Shown here: one piece after another, positions 1-8,106 of the stretch
How the letters are laid out: every line of letters begins with the position of its first letter
How positions within the stretch are numbered: position 1 is the first letter of the stretch
DNA from: CAZIHO01 sp964538875
GTDB taxonomy: Bacteria; Pseudomonadota; Gammaproteobacteria; Chromatiales; Chromatiaceae
Assembly (NCBI GenBank): GCA_964538875.1
Contig: CAZIHO010000037.1
Location: 1-28,144, forward strand
Direction of reading: 5' to 3'
Length of the DNA: 28,144 nt
Notes under the pieces: generated by a model
Database searches by the model: none
Told to the model about the DNA's origin: nothing
What the model saw: only the letters and a program-made list of their open reading frames with translations
Made by a program: the position numbers and the translations under genes

Positions 1-1313
1 TCACCGGCCAGCCCTCCGCCTGCGGCACCGCCCGGGAAGTGGGCACCTTCGCCCATCGTCTACCAGCGGATTTGGTGGTCGCCAACCCGGATCACCGGGC
101 CTTCGCGGAAAAAATCTGGAAGCTGCCGGAGGGAACCATCAATCCCAAGCCCGGCTTCCACGCGGTGCTCATGCACCGGATGCTCAAGGACGGCAAGATG
201 AATTGCTACTGGCAACAGTGCAATAACAACATGCAGGCGGCGGCCAACATGAACGAGGAGTCCTATCCCGGTTGGCGCAACCCGGACAACTTCATCACCG
301 TGTCGGACCCCTACCCCACGGTGTCCGCCCAGGCCGCCGATCTGGTCCTGCCCACCGCCATGTGGGTCGAGAAGGAAGGCGCCTATGGCAACGCGGAGCG
401 GCGTACCCAATTCTGGCGTCAGCAAGTCAAGGCTCCAGGTGAAGCCCGTTCGGATGTGTGGCAGGTGATGGAATTCGCCAAGCGCTTCAAGGTAGAGGAA
501 GTCTGGCCCGAGGAACTGCTGGCCAAGGCGCCGGAATACCGGGGCAAAACCCTGTTCGACGTGCTGTTTAGCAACGGTCAGGTGGACAAATTCCCGTTCG
601 AGGGTCAGATCAAGGACGACCGGGGCAACAGTTATGACAACGATGAAAGCGCCCATTTCGGTTTTTACGTGCAGAAGGGCCTGTTCGAGGAATACCGGCT
701 GTTCAACTCGGCGCCGGGCATCATCAAGAAAGGCCACGAAATGGCGGAATATGACGCCTATCACAAAGCGCGGGGCATGCGCTGGCCGGTAATCGAGGGC
801 AAGGAAACCCTGTGGCGGTTCCGGGAAGGCTACGATCCCCATGTCAAGGTGTCGGACACGGTGGCCAAGGGCGAGGTGAACTTCTACGGCAACAAGGATG
901 GCCGGGCCAATATCATCTTTGCGCCCTACGAACCGCCCGCCGAAGCGCCGGACGCCGAATACCCCCTGTGGCTTTGTACTGGGCGGGTACTGGAGCACTG
1001 GCATTCCGGCTCCATGACCCGGCGCGTGCCGGAACTGTACCGGGCGGTGCCGGAGGCGGTGATTTCCATGAACAAGGATGACGCCAAGAAATTCAACCTG
1101 CGGGACGGCCAGGTAGCCAAGATCGTCACCCGCCGGGGCGAAATCAGCGCCCGGGTGGAAACCCGGGGCCGCAACCGACCGCCGCCTGGATTGGTGTTCG
1201 TGCCCTGGTTCGACGCCGGCCGGCTAGTCAATAAGCTGACCCTGGACGCCACCGATCCCCTGTCCAAGGAAACGGACTACAAGAAGTGCGCCTGCAAGGT
1301 CATGAAGGCCTAG
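1..1313 (+). CDS. napA: Periplasmic nitrate reductase catalytic subunit NapA (3' part, truncated by window start)
   Basis: This is the C-terminal half of the molybdopterin-dependent periplasmic nitrate reductase, which reduces nitrate to nitrite with electrons from NapB. The frame is already open at base 3 and encodes TGQPSACGTAREVGTF, a conserved NapA/molybdopterin oxidoreductase segment, so the GTG at 39 is internal and the true start lies upstream. About 436 residues are visible against roughly 830 for the family. Recognisable stretches include YWQQCNNNMQAAANMN, LVLPTAMWVEKEGAYGNAERR, GFYVQKGLFEEYRLFN, RGMRWPVIEGKETLWRFREGYDP, and the molydopterin-dinucleotide binding end (LWLCTGRVLEHWHSGSMTRR, then VFVPWFDAGRLVNKLT), closing with KKCACKV. 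The N-terminal Tat signal and 4Fe-4S cluster are outside the window. It is the first visible gene of a napAGHBC operon. Assimilatory NasA is unlikely given the neighbours. Confidence 0.96.
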   Translation, partial: TGQPSACGTAREVGTFAHRLPADLVVANPDHRAFAEKIWKLPEGTINPKPGFHAVLMHRMLKDGKMNCYWQQCNNNMQAAANMNEESYPGWRNPDNFITVSDPYPTVSAQAADLVLPTAMWVEKEGAYGNAERRTQFWRQQVKAPGEARSDVWQVMEFAKRFKVEEVWPEELLAKAPEYRGKTLFDVLFSNGQVDKFPFEGQIKDDRGNSYDNDESAHFGFYVQKGLFEEYRLFNSAPGIIKKGHEMAEYDAYHKARGMRWPVIEGKETLWRFREGYDPHVKVSDTVAKGEVNFYGNKDGRANIIFAPYEPPAEAPDAEYPLWLCTGRVLEHWHSGSMTRRVPELYRAVPEAVISMNKDDAKKFNLRDGQVAKIVTRRGEISARVETRGRNRPPPGLVFVPWFDAGRLVNKLTLDATDPLSKETDYKKCACKVMKA

Positions 1314-1377
1314 GGTAGCAATGGCACAGGGAGGTGCCGAGTGAACCGAGAACCGGGTGAGTCCAGAGGTACGCAAC

Positions 1378-2241
1378 ATGGGCGTGCGGCAGCCGACCCA
1401 GGTCAATCGACGCCAGTTCCTGGGCGGTCTGCTCAAGACCGCCACCGGCGTCGGCCTATTGGGGCTGGGGCTGGGCCTCTACGCCCGCCGCTCCGCGTCC
1501 CTGCCAGCCTGGGCCGTCCGGCCCCCCGGCGCCTTACCGGAAGAGCAATTCCTAGGCGCCTGCATCCGCTGCGGGCTATGTGTGCGGGATTGCCCATTCG
1601 ACATCCTGTCCTTGGCCAAGCTGGGGGACGACATCGCCACCGGTAGCCCCTATTTCGTGGCCCGTTCCGGCCCCTGCGAAATGTGCGAGGACATTCCCTG
1701 CGTGCTGGCCTGCCCCACCAACGCCCTGGACCACGGGCTCACGGACATCAACCAGGCGCGCATGGGCCTGGCGGTGCTGGTGGATCAGGAAGCCTGTATC
1801 GCTTTCCACGGGCTCCGCTGCGAGGTTTGTTACCGGGTGTGCCCGGTCATCGACCGGGCCATCAGCCTAGAACTGCAACACAATCCCCGCTCCGGCAAGC
1901 ACGCCCTCTTTATTCCGGTGGTCCATTCCGACGCCTGCACCGGCTGCGGCAAATGCGAAAAGGCCTGCATTCTGGAACAGGCGGCCATCAAAGTGCTGCC
2001 CCCCGCCCTGGCCAAGGGCGACCGGGGCCAGCATTACCGGCTCGGTTGGGAAGAGAAGGCGCGGGCCGGCAAGGCCCTGGTCACGCCGGATGCGGAACAC
2101 CGTTATACCCTGCCCGAAGGTATGCGCTACGACTACGGCGGCCAAGGTCTGATCCGGGACCCGGCCGCCCCCGAACCTGCTCCGGCGCGCCCGGAGCCGG
2201 ACGCCGGCATCGAGTCCCTGGGCAATCCGGTCAAGCTGTAA
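1378..2241 (+). CDS. napG: Quinol dehydrogenase ferredoxin subunit NapG
   Basis: NapG is a periplasm-facing iron-sulfur protein that with membrane NapH passes electrons from the quinol pool toward NapC/NapB. The protein of 287 residues begins with a Tat signal: the twin arginine motif RRQFLGG at residues 11-17 is followed by a Gly/Leu-rich hydrophobic stretch to about residue 35. Four 4Fe-4S clusters are visible: C62/65/68/72, C100/103/108/112, C148/151/155 with C140 as the likely fourth ligand, and C187/190/193/197. A GTG 21 bases upstream (1357) is in frame, but ATG 1378 has an AGAGGT seven bases before it and places the Tat motif normally. It follows napA by 64 bases and precedes napH by 15. 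The Ala/Pro-rich C-terminus is unremarkable. Confidence 0.94.
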   Translation: MGVRQPTQVNRRQFLGGLLKTATGVGLLGLGLGLYARRSASLPAWAVRPPGALPEEQFLGACIRCGLCVRDCPFDILSLAKLGDDIATGSPYFVARSGPCEMCEDIPCVLACPTNALDHGLTDINQARMGLAVLVDQEACIAFHGLRCEVCYRVCPVIDRAISLELQHNPRSGKHALFIPVVHSDACTGCGKCEKACILEQAAIKVLPPALAKGDRGQHYRLGWEEKARAGKALVTPDAEHRYTLPEGMRYDYGGQGLIRDPAAPEPAPARPEPDAGIESLGNPVKL

Positions 2242-2256
2242 CCGGGAAACACCGCC

Positions 2257-3222
2257 ATGAAACCCACGTCCCCATCCGATCCCTCCCGGCCCAAGCGCGG
2301 CTGGTGGCTGGCCCACCGGTGGCTACTGGCCCGGCGCCTCACCCAGGCCGGCATTCTGGGGCTGTTCCTGCTGCCGGCCTTGCCGGGCGCCAGCCTGGGC
2401 GGCTGGTGGGCCAAATGGGTGGAAACCTGGCCGGGCCTGGAAGGAACGCACATTCTGAACGGCAACCTGTCCGCCAGTTTATTGTTGGATACCGTCCCCA
2501 TGACCGACCCCTACCTACTGCTCCAGGGCTTGCTGACCGGCCATCTGCCTGTCTGGTCCGGGTTCATCGGCGGGCTGATTGTGGTGGGTTTCTACGCCCT
2601 GGTGGGCGGTCGGGTCTATTGTTCCTGGGTGTGTCCGGTGAACCCGGTCAGCGACGGTGCCGCATGGCTGCGTCGGCGCCTCAAGCTGGATACCCCCAAG
2701 GGTCCGGACCGCAGTACCCGCTACTGGATCCTGGGGCTGACCCTGGTGCTGGCCCTAACTACTGGGCAAATCGCCTGGGAACTGGTCAATCCCGTCTCCA
2801 TGACCCACCGGGGCATCCTGTACGGAATTGGCGGGGCCTGGCTGGTGCTGCTGGGGGTGGCTTTGTTCGACCTGCTGGCTAGCCGGCGCGGCTGGTGCGG
2901 TAGCCTGTGCCCGGTGGGTGCCTTCTACGGCTTGATGGGATCCAAGGCCCTGGTCCGGGTGGTGGCCGCCGACCGGGAGCGTTGCGACGACTGCCTGGAC
3001 TGTTTCGCGGTCTGCCCGGAACCCCAGGTCATCAAACCCGCCCTCAAGGGCGCCGCCCGGGGTATCGGCCCCGTGATACTAGACCGGGATTGCACCAACT
3101 GCGGCCGCTGCATCGATGTTTGCGACCAGCGGGTATTTCGCTTCGGCAGCCGATTTGCCAAGGCGGCAACCGATTTGGAACCTGAACCCGGCGCATCGGG
3201 TTCCCCCCAACCCACTCATTGA
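2257..3222 (+). CDS. napH: Quinol dehydrogenase membrane subunit NapH
   Basis: NapH is the membrane-embedded quinol-oxidising partner of NapG. The 321-residue protein has hydrophobic segments near residues 30-45, 105-125, 155-175 and 190-210. It carries the two CxxxCP motifs typical of NapH after membrane helices (YCSWVCPVNP and WCGSLCPVGA), then two cytoplasmic 4Fe-4S ferredoxin motifs near the C-terminus (CDDCLDCFAVCP and CTNCGRCIDVCD). The start ATG lies 15 bases after napG, with GGGAAA just upstream. Its stop precedes the chosen napB ATG by 17 bases, so the genes are transcribed together. The N-terminus is basic and proline-rich. A related family, NosR/CcoG, shares the CxxxCP motifs, but length and context favour NapH. 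Confidence 0.94.
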   Translation: MKPTSPSDPSRPKRGWWLAHRWLLARRLTQAGILGLFLLPALPGASLGGWWAKWVETWPGLEGTHILNGNLSASLLLDTVPMTDPYLLLQGLLTGHLPVWSGFIGGLIVVGFYALVGGRVYCSWVCPVNPVSDGAAWLRRRLKLDTPKGPDRSTRYWILGLTLVLALTTGQIAWELVNPVSMTHRGILYGIGGAWLVLLGVALFDLLASRRGWCGSLCPVGAFYGLMGSKALVRVVAADRERCDDCLDCFAVCPEPQVIKPALKGAARGIGPVILDRDCTNCGRCIDVCDQRVFRFGSRFAKAATDLEPEPGASGSPQPTH

Positions 3223-3239
3223 TCCTGGTGGAGATGCCC

Positions 3240-3656
3240 ATGAATAAGACCTACTGCACGCTCCTGCTAGCGCTCGCCCTTAGCGGCGCCTCGGCGGGCC
3301 AAATCGAGACCCTGGGCGGCGACGAACTGACCGCCGCGTCCAAGCAGCCCCAACATCTCCAGGTCATGGAAGTGAAGGGCGGTATCGCCCGGGGTTTCAA
3401 GGAGCAGCCGCCCATGGTGCCCCACCAGGTGGATAAGTATGAGGTGGACCTCAAGGTCAATGGCTGTCTCAAGTGCCATAGCCCGGACACCTACGAGAAG
3501 GAAAAGGCGCCCAAGATCGGTGATAGCCATTTCCTGGACCGGGACGGCAAGAAGCTGAGTCAGGTATCCCAGCGGCGCTATTTCTGCACCCAATGCCATG
3601 TTCCCCAGGCGGTGGTCGATCCCCTGGTGGAGAACCGTTTCCAGGGGCGCAAATGA
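3240..3656 (+). CDS. napB: Periplasmic nitrate reductase diheme cytochrome subunit NapB
   Basis: NapB is the small diheme c-type cytochrome that donates electrons to NapA in the periplasm. From ATG 3240 the protein has 138 residues: a Sec signal peptide (MNKTYC, then a hydrophobic core LLLALALSG, cleavage likely after ASA at 17-19) and two heme-binding motifs, CLKCH at 76-80 and CTQCH at 116-120. Residues PPMVPHQVDKYEVDLKVNGC and IGDSHFLDRDG are typical of NapB and contain likely distal histidine ligands. In-frame TTG 3219 and ATG 3234 are rejected: GGAG at 3230-3233 lies six bases before ATG 3240, and this start gives a normal signal peptide. It sits between napH and napC; heme attachment would need the cytochrome c maturation system, which is not in this window. 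Confidence 0.94.
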   Translation: MNKTYCTLLLALALSGASAGQIETLGGDELTAASKQPQHLQVMEVKGGIARGFKEQPPMVPHQVDKYEVDLKVNGCLKCHSPDTYEKEKAPKIGDSHFLDRDGKKLSQVSQRRYFCTQCHVPQAVVDPLVENRFQGRK

Positions 3657-3667
3657 CCCGCGACGAT

Positions 3668-3694
3668 GGGCGTTTGCCATCCCGGCGGACGCCC
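3668..3694 (+). other. Intercistronic hairpin between napB and napC
   Basis: The 78-base napB-napC gap contains GGGCGT (3668-3673) pairing with ACGCCC (3689-3694), with an inner GCC/GGC pair inside the loop, followed by GTTTC. There is no U-tract long enough for clean termination. It could act as a processing or stability element that sets the napB/napC mRNA ratio; that role is inferred. Confidence 0.35.
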
Positions 3695-3734
3695 GTTTCA
3701 ACCGCAATTCTTGGCTAATTAGGAAACCATTGAC

Positions 3735-4361
3735 ATGTCGTACAGCGACCCTCGCACAAAAAAGGGCGTCCTCGGGATTCTGGTCCTGGGAATCCTGTTG
3801 GGCATCATCCTATGGGGCGGATTCAACTGGACCCTGGACTTGACCAATACGGAGGAGTTCTGCGTTTCCTGCCACGAAATGCGGGCCACTCCGTTCAAAG
3901 AACTCCAGGACACCATCCACTATTCCAACCGCACCGGCGTGCGCGCCACCTGCCCGGATTGCCATGTGCCGCGCCCCTGGATTTATAAGATCGTGCGCAA
4001 GATCCAGGCGTCCAATGAGCTATATCACCACTTCTTTACCCAGGATGTGGACACCCCCGCCAAGTTCGAGGCCAAGCGCATGGAGTTAGCCAAAAGCGTT
4101 TGGACCGCCATGAAGAACACCGACTCCCGGGAATGCCGTAACTGCCATGACTATGTCTCCATGGACTTTAGCCGTCAGGGCAGCCGGGCTGTTCAGCGTC
4201 ATGAGGAAATGGACCCCAACGCGCCCGGCAGCAAAGAACACGAAAAAGCCGCCCAAGCGGGCATGACCTGCATCGACTGCCATAAAGGCGTTGCCCATAA
4301 GCTTCCGGCCGGATACGATCCGGCCAAGGATATACCGGGCAAAAGCCCCTACTATAAGTAG
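3735..4361 (+). CDS. napC: Tetraheme cytochrome c quinol dehydrogenase NapC (NapC/NirT family)
   Basis: NapC oxidises membrane quinol and passes electrons to the periplasmic NapAB complex. The 208-residue protein has one N-terminal membrane anchor (about residues 11-31) and then a periplasmic domain with four heme motifs: CVSCH 43-47, CPDCH 73-77, CRNCH 134-138 and CIDCH 179-183. FCVSCHEM and CHVPRPW are characteristic of the NapC/NirT family. The start ATG 3735 is preceded by AGGAAA. NirT and NrfH are the close alternatives; position as the last nap gene supports NapC. Having both NapC and NapGH suggests two quinol entry routes into the same reductase, as known in other proteobacteria. Confidence 0.94.
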   Translation: MSYSDPRTKKGVLGILVLGILLGIILWGGFNWTLDLTNTEEFCVSCHEMRATPFKELQDTIHYSNRTGVRATCPDCHVPRPWIYKIVRKIQASNELYHHFFTQDVDTPAKFEAKRMELAKSVWTAMKNTDSRECRNCHDYVSMDFSRQGSRAVQRHEEMDPNAPGSKEHEKAAQAGMTCIDCHKGVAHKLPAGYDPAKDIPGKSPYYK

Positions 4362-4375
4362 TCTTCACGCCCCGC

Positions 4376-4405
4376 GCCGCCCCGCGACCGGCCGCGCGGG
4401 GCGGC
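4376..4405 (+). terminator. GC-rich hairpin after napC
   Basis: A perfect 11-bp stem, GCCGCCCCGCG (4376-4386) with CGCGGGGCGGC (4395-4405), closes an 8-base loop directly after the napC stop. The 3' flank is AATTC, not a U-run, so termination may be partial. It probably sets the boundary between the nap operon and moaA. Confidence 0.5.
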
Positions 4406-4433
4406 AATTCAAGCCACGACGGGGGTGGGCGCC

Positions 4434-5417
4434 ATGCCGCAATTGATCGATCCGTTCGGTCGCCGCATCAGCTACTTGCGCCTGTCGGTCACCGATCGAT
4501 GCGACTTCCGCTGCTTTTACTGCCTACCCAAGGGTTTCAAGGGTTTTACCCAGCCCGCCACCTGGCTGGCCCCCCACGAGGTTGAACTCTTGGTGCGGGC
4601 GTTCGTCGAACTGGGCGTCAACCGGGTGCGCATCACCGGCGGCGAACCCCTGGTGCGGCGGGATTGCCTCGACATAGTAGGACGCTTGGGCGCCCTGCCT
4701 GGTATCGATGACCTGTCCTTGAGCACCAACGCATCCCATCTGGCGGAGCACGCCCAGGAATTGGCGGCCGCAGGGGTGGGGCGCATCAACGTGAGCCTGG
4801 ATTCCCTAGACCCGGACACCTTCCGCCATATCACCGGCGGCGGCGACCTCGACCGGGTGCTGGCCGGGCTGGCGGCGGCCAAGGCGGCCGGGCTGGCGCC
4901 AATCAAGGTGAACATGGTGGTGTTGCGGGGAATCAACGACCGGGAAATCGCCGACATGGTGGAATTTTGCCTGGCCGAGGACTTTACCCTGCGCTTCATC
5001 GAAACCATGCCGGTAGGGGACAGCGGCCGTTCCGCCGGGGATCATTATCTGGATCTGCGGCAAGTCCAGGACAGCCTCGCCCAGACCTATCGCCTGGAAC
5101 CGGCGGTCATGCCCGGTGGCGGTCCAGCCAGCTATGTTCGGGTGGCGGGCACTGACCTGCGCATCGGCTTCATCACCCCCATATCCCAGCACTTCTGCGA
5201 CACCTGCAACCGGGTACGAGTCTCCACCGAGGGCACCCTATACCTATGCCTGGGCCAACATGACCGGGTGGAACTGGGCGCCCTGGTCCGCGCCGGCGCC
5301 AGCCTGGCGGAGTTGCAGGCGGAAATCCTGACCGCCATTCAGCGCAAGCCGGCCCGCCATCAGTTCCTGGAAGAGCCGGGCAAGCTGGGCCGGGTCATGG
5401 CGCTGACCGGCGGCTGA
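4434..5417 (+). CDS. moaA: GTP 3',8-cyclase MoaA (molybdenum cofactor synthesis)
   Basis: MoaA is the radical SAM enzyme that converts GTP to 3',8-cyclo-GTP, the first step of molybdopterin synthesis. The 327-residue protein has the radical SAM cluster motif CDFRCFYC (C23, C27, C30), the SAM-binding stretch RITGGEPLVRRD, and the second MoaA-specific 4Fe-4S site CxxC-13-C (C255, C258, C272). It ends in the conserved Gly-Gly tail (ALTGG), which is needed for activity in characterised MoaA. ATG 4434 is preferred over in-frame GTG 4425, which lacks a clear ribosome site; MPQLIDPFGRRI is the usual family start. It lies 72 bases after napC, separated by the hairpin at 4376-4405. Adjacency to napA, whose product needs this cofactor, suggests linked supply. 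Confidence 0.95.
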   Translation: MPQLIDPFGRRISYLRLSVTDRCDFRCFYCLPKGFKGFTQPATWLAPHEVELLVRAFVELGVNRVRITGGEPLVRRDCLDIVGRLGALPGIDDLSLSTNASHLAEHAQELAAAGVGRINVSLDSLDPDTFRHITGGGDLDRVLAGLAAAKAAGLAPIKVNMVVLRGINDREIADMVEFCLAEDFTLRFIETMPVGDSGRSAGDHYLDLRQVQDSLAQTYRLEPAVMPGGGPASYVRVAGTDLRIGFITPISQHFCDTCNRVRVSTEGTLYLCLGQHDRVELGALVRAGASLAELQAEILTAIQRKPARHQFLEEPGKLGRVMALTGG

Positions 5418-5418
5418 C

Positions 5419-5445
5419 GGCTGGCGTTCAGGTGATGCGCCAGCC
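5419..5445 (+). terminator. Hairpin immediately after moaA
   Basis: GGCTGGCG (5419-5426) pairs perfectly with CGCCAGCC (5438-5445) across an 11-base loop, starting one base after the moaA stop. No U-tract follows, so an intrinsic terminator is only possible. The rest of the 82-base gap to 5500 shows no clear promoter. Confidence 0.35.
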
Positions 5446-5499
5446 CGCCATCCTAGGCATGGGACTCCCTGCCACGGCTAGGCAAACGCGGCCGCCACC

Positions 5500-7050
5500 A
5501 TGATTCATGCAGACCTGCTCGGCGAACGGGCCCGGCTGACGCCGGATAAGCTGGCCCTGGTGGACGTGACCACCGGCACCCGCCTTACCTATGGCCAATG
5601 GGATCGACGCGCCCGCGCCGCCGCCACAGTTCTGCGGGATATGCTGGGCCTGGCTAAGGGGGATCGCTGCGGGCTGCTGGCCCACAACCGGCTGGAATAC
5701 CTGGACCTGGTGTTCGGGGCGGCCAAGAGCGGCGTCATCCTGGTACCCCTCGGCACCCGTCTTACCGCCCATGAGTTGGCCTATATCGCCGCCGACAGCG
5801 GCCTGCGGGCGCTCCTGTACGAAGCCGAGTTCGGGACGGTGGTGACGCCACTGCGGAGCACCAGCCCCATCGAGCGGTTCGTGAGCTTCGAGCCCAGCCC
5901 AGAGGCGGCGGACCCGCTCTACCAGACTTTGCTCGACGGGGCACTGGCGGGCCCGCCCTGGTCCGGCGGGCACCCAGCGCCCGAGGACCTGTTCGCCCTG
6001 CTCTATACCAGCGGCACCACCGGCCGGCCCAAGGGCGTCATGATTCCCCACCGGATGTTGGCCTGGAACGGCTACAACACGCTGGCCTGCTGGCAACTGC
6101 GGGACGATGACGTGACCTCCATCTTCACGCCCCTGTACCACGCTGGCGGCCTGGGTGCCTTCCTCGTGCCCATCATCACCATCGGCGGCACCATCGTGCT
6201 GCACCGGGGCTTCGACCCCGGTGAGATTTGGCGCACCCTGGAGGCGGAGCGCTGCACCCAGGCATTGGGGGTTCCTACCATTTGGAAACTCTTGATGGAG
6301 GCCCCGGAATTCGCCACCGTGGACCTATCCCAGGTACGGGCCTTCATGTGTGGCGGCGCGCCCCTGCCGGAATACATCGCCGAGGCTTACCAGCGCCGGG
6401 GCGTAGTGTTCAAGCAGGGTTACGGACTCACCGAGGTGGGCGTTAACTGTTTCGCCATGAGCGACGCCGAATCAGTGCGCAAACGGGGGTCCATCGGCAA
6501 GCCCCTGATGATGACCGAGGCCCAACTGACAGACCCGGATGGCCGGCCGGTCCCCGATGGGGAGGTGGGGGAACTCTGGCTGCGGGGACCCCACGTCAGC
6601 CGGGGCTACTGGAATGACCCAGAGGCCAGCGCGGCAGCCCTGGACCCGGATGGCTGGTTTCACACCGGGGATCTGGCGCGCCGGGACGCAGATGGCTTTT
6701 ATTACATCGCCGGACGCCGCAAGGACCTGTTCATCAGCGGCGGCGTCAACGTCTATCCGGCGGAAATCGAGGCGGAACTCCTGCAACATCCCCAGGTGGC
6801 GGACGCCGCCGTGATTGGCGTGCCCCATCCGACCTGGGGCGAGGTGGGCGTGGCCTTCGTGATACCCAGACCCGGCGGCGTCGATGCAGCAGACCTCAGC
6901 GCCTTCCTCGCCACCCGCCTGGCCCGCTACAAACTGCCCAAGGAATTTTGCTGGGTGGATGCCCTGCCCCGCACCGCCTACGGCAAGGTGCAAAAACCGG
7001 TGCTGTTACAAGAGTATCTGGCCGGCACCAAGCATCGGGCAATGCCTTGA
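5500..7050 (+). CDS. AMP-dependent acyl-CoA synthetase/ligase (ANL superfamily)
   Basis: The enzyme activates a carboxylic acid as acyl-AMP and transfers it to CoA. The 516-residue length is normal for class I adenylate-forming ligases. Motifs in order: the nucleotide loop LYTSGTTGRPKGVM near residues 168-181, GYGLTEVG near 308, HTGDLARRDADGFYYIAGRRKD near 387-408 (Asp of TGD and Arg of GRRKD contact ATP), the hinge SGGVNVYPAEIEAEL, and the catalytic Lys in AYGKVQKP near residue 494. The substrate cannot be read from the sequence; medium/long-chain fatty acid, feruloyl/cinnamoyl or similar acids are all possible. No strong ribosome site is seen before ATG 5500. The gene stands alone between moaA and a CysB-type regulator, without other beta-oxidation genes. 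Confidence 0.88.
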   Translation: MIHADLLGERARLTPDKLALVDVTTGTRLTYGQWDRRARAAATVLRDMLGLAKGDRCGLLAHNRLEYLDLVFGAAKSGVILVPLGTRLTAHELAYIAADSGLRALLYEAEFGTVVTPLRSTSPIERFVSFEPSPEAADPLYQTLLDGALAGPPWSGGHPAPEDLFALLYTSGTTGRPKGVMIPHRMLAWNGYNTLACWQLRDDDVTSIFTPLYHAGGLGAFLVPIITIGGTIVLHRGFDPGEIWRTLEAERCTQALGVPTIWKLLMEAPEFATVDLSQVRAFMCGGAPLPEYIAEAYQRRGVVFKQGYGLTEVGVNCFAMSDAESVRKRGSIGKPLMMTEAQLTDPDGRPVPDGEVGELWLRGPHVSRGYWNDPEASAAALDPDGWFHTGDLARRDADGFYYIAGRRKDLFISGGVNVYPAEIEAELLQHPQVADAAVIGVPHPTWGEVGVAFVIPRPGGVDAADLSAFLATRLARYKLPKEFCWVDALPRTAYGKVQKPVLLQEYLAGTKHRAMP

Positions 7051-7101
7051 CCCAAGGCCGACAGCGAGGCCAGGCCCAGTCCGGTCCGCCCCCAGACCCC
7101 A

Positions 7102-7132
7102 TTGACAGCACCCGGTAATCAGGGAAGATTAT
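7102..7132 (+). promoter_or_regulatory. Possible promoter of the cysB-like gene
   Basis: A perfect -35 hexamer TTGACA (7102-7107) is followed after 19 bases by GATTAT (7127-7132, four of six matches to TATAAT). The region is AT-richer than its surroundings and lies about 30 bases before ATG 7163. The spacing is longer than ideal. Confidence 0.35.
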
Positions 7133-7162
7133 TTACCAGACTTATCTATAGCGGTGCCTGAT

Positions 7163-8089
7163 ATGGATTTGCGCCAACTGCGGGCCCTGGTCACCTTGGT
7201 CGAGAACGGGTTCAGCGTCAGTCAGGCGGCCGAGCGGCTACATCTGGTCCAGCCCGCCGTGTCCCAGCAGCTCAAACAATTGGAACAGGAACTGGGCGTG
7301 CAGTTGTTTCGGCGCCGGGGCAAGCGCCTGTTAGGCCTGACCGACCCAGGCGCCAAAGCGCTTGGCCACGCCCGGGACGCCCTGGCGGCGGCAGCCAATG
7401 TGATCGCAGTGGGTAAGGAGCATCGGGACGACCACAGCGGCGTGTTGCGCATCGCCACCACCCACACCCAGGCCCGCTATGTGTTGCCAGCAGCCATACG
7501 GCGCTTTCGCGGCGAATATCCCCAAGTGACCCTGGAAATCCACCAGGGCACGCCGGCGCAACTGGTGGATCTGCTGCTGCGGGATCAGGTGGACCTGGCC
7601 ATCTGCACCGAGGGCCTGGAACGGCAGAGCAGCCTCACCAGCGTCCCCTGCTATCGCTGGAATCGCTGCTTGATCGCACCCCTGGGCCATGTCCTGCTGG
7701 AACGCCGGCCCCTGACCCTGGACGCCCTGTGCGAATATCCCCTGGTGACCTACGTATTTGGCTTCACCGGCCGGGGTAACCTGAGCAACGCCTTCGCCCG
7801 GGAAGGCCTACAGCCCCGGGTGGTGCTGAGCGCGGCGGACACTGACGTCATCAAAACCTATGTCCGGGAAGGATTGGGCATCGGCATCATCGCCGACATG
7901 GCCTATCAGCCAGCCAGCGACGGGGACTTGGGCGTCAGGGATCTCAGCCACCTGTTTCCCTGGGAAATCACCAAGGTGGCCCATGGGCGGGACAAATATC
8001 TGCGCACCTTTCAGCAGCGCTTCCTGGATCTGTTTCAGGAGGAGACGGCGGGCATGATCAACCCGGTCCGGCAACTGGGACCGGCCTGA
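7163..8089 (+). CDS. cysB: CysB-family LysR-type transcriptional regulator
   Basis: CysB-type regulators activate sulfur assimilation genes in response to N-acetylserine or O-acetylserine and reduced sulfur status. The 308-residue protein has the LysR helix-turn-helix at about residues 1-60 (FSVSQAAERLHLVQPAVSQQ). It then shows the CysB/Cbl signature IATTHTQARYVLP, with T100, T102 and Q103 at the positions that contact sulfate in the known CysB structure, and further family stretches PCYRWNR, YPLVTY, FGFTGR and DVIKTYVREGLGIGIIA. In-frame GTG 7154 is possible, but ATG 7163 (MDLRQLR) matches the usual LysR start. Its neighbour upstream is an acyl-CoA ligase on the same strand; no cys gene is visible nearby. 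A Cbl-like role (alkanesulfonate or alternative sulfur use) is equally possible. Confidence 0.8.
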   Translation: MDLRQLRALVTLVENGFSVSQAAERLHLVQPAVSQQLKQLEQELGVQLFRRRGKRLLGLTDPGAKALGHARDALAAAANVIAVGKEHRDDHSGVLRIATTHTQARYVLPAAIRRFRGEYPQVTLEIHQGTPAQLVDLLLRDQVDLAICTEGLERQSSLTSVPCYRWNRCLIAPLGHVLLERRPLTLDALCEYPLVTYVFGFTGRGNLSNAFAREGLQPRVVLSAADTDVIKTYVREGLGIGIIADMAYQPASDGDLGVRDLSHLFPWEITKVAHGRDKYLRTFQQRFLDLFQEETAGMINPVRQLGPA

Positions 8090-8106
8090 TCCGGGACGGG
8101 GGTTCC

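Noticed and set aside
60..1004. Long open frame on the - strand opposite napA
   Set aside because: It lies wholly antisense to a gene with clear NapA similarity, has no recognisable motifs, and is explained by GC-rich codon bias.
1341..1646. Small + strand frame starting GTG after a GGGAGG between napA and napG
   Set aside because: It overlaps napG out of frame and its sequence is Arg/Pro-rich without any family likeness.
1683..2882. A 399-codon open frame across napG and napH in another frame
   Set aside because: It is rich in Pro, Gly, Arg and His without any domain, and overlaps two genes with intact cysteine clusters.
5446..5499. Complex inverted repeats (CCTA...TAGG, GGCA...TGCC) before the acyl-CoA ligase as a riboswitch
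   Set aside because: The stems are short and match no riboswitch class that I know; no further support.
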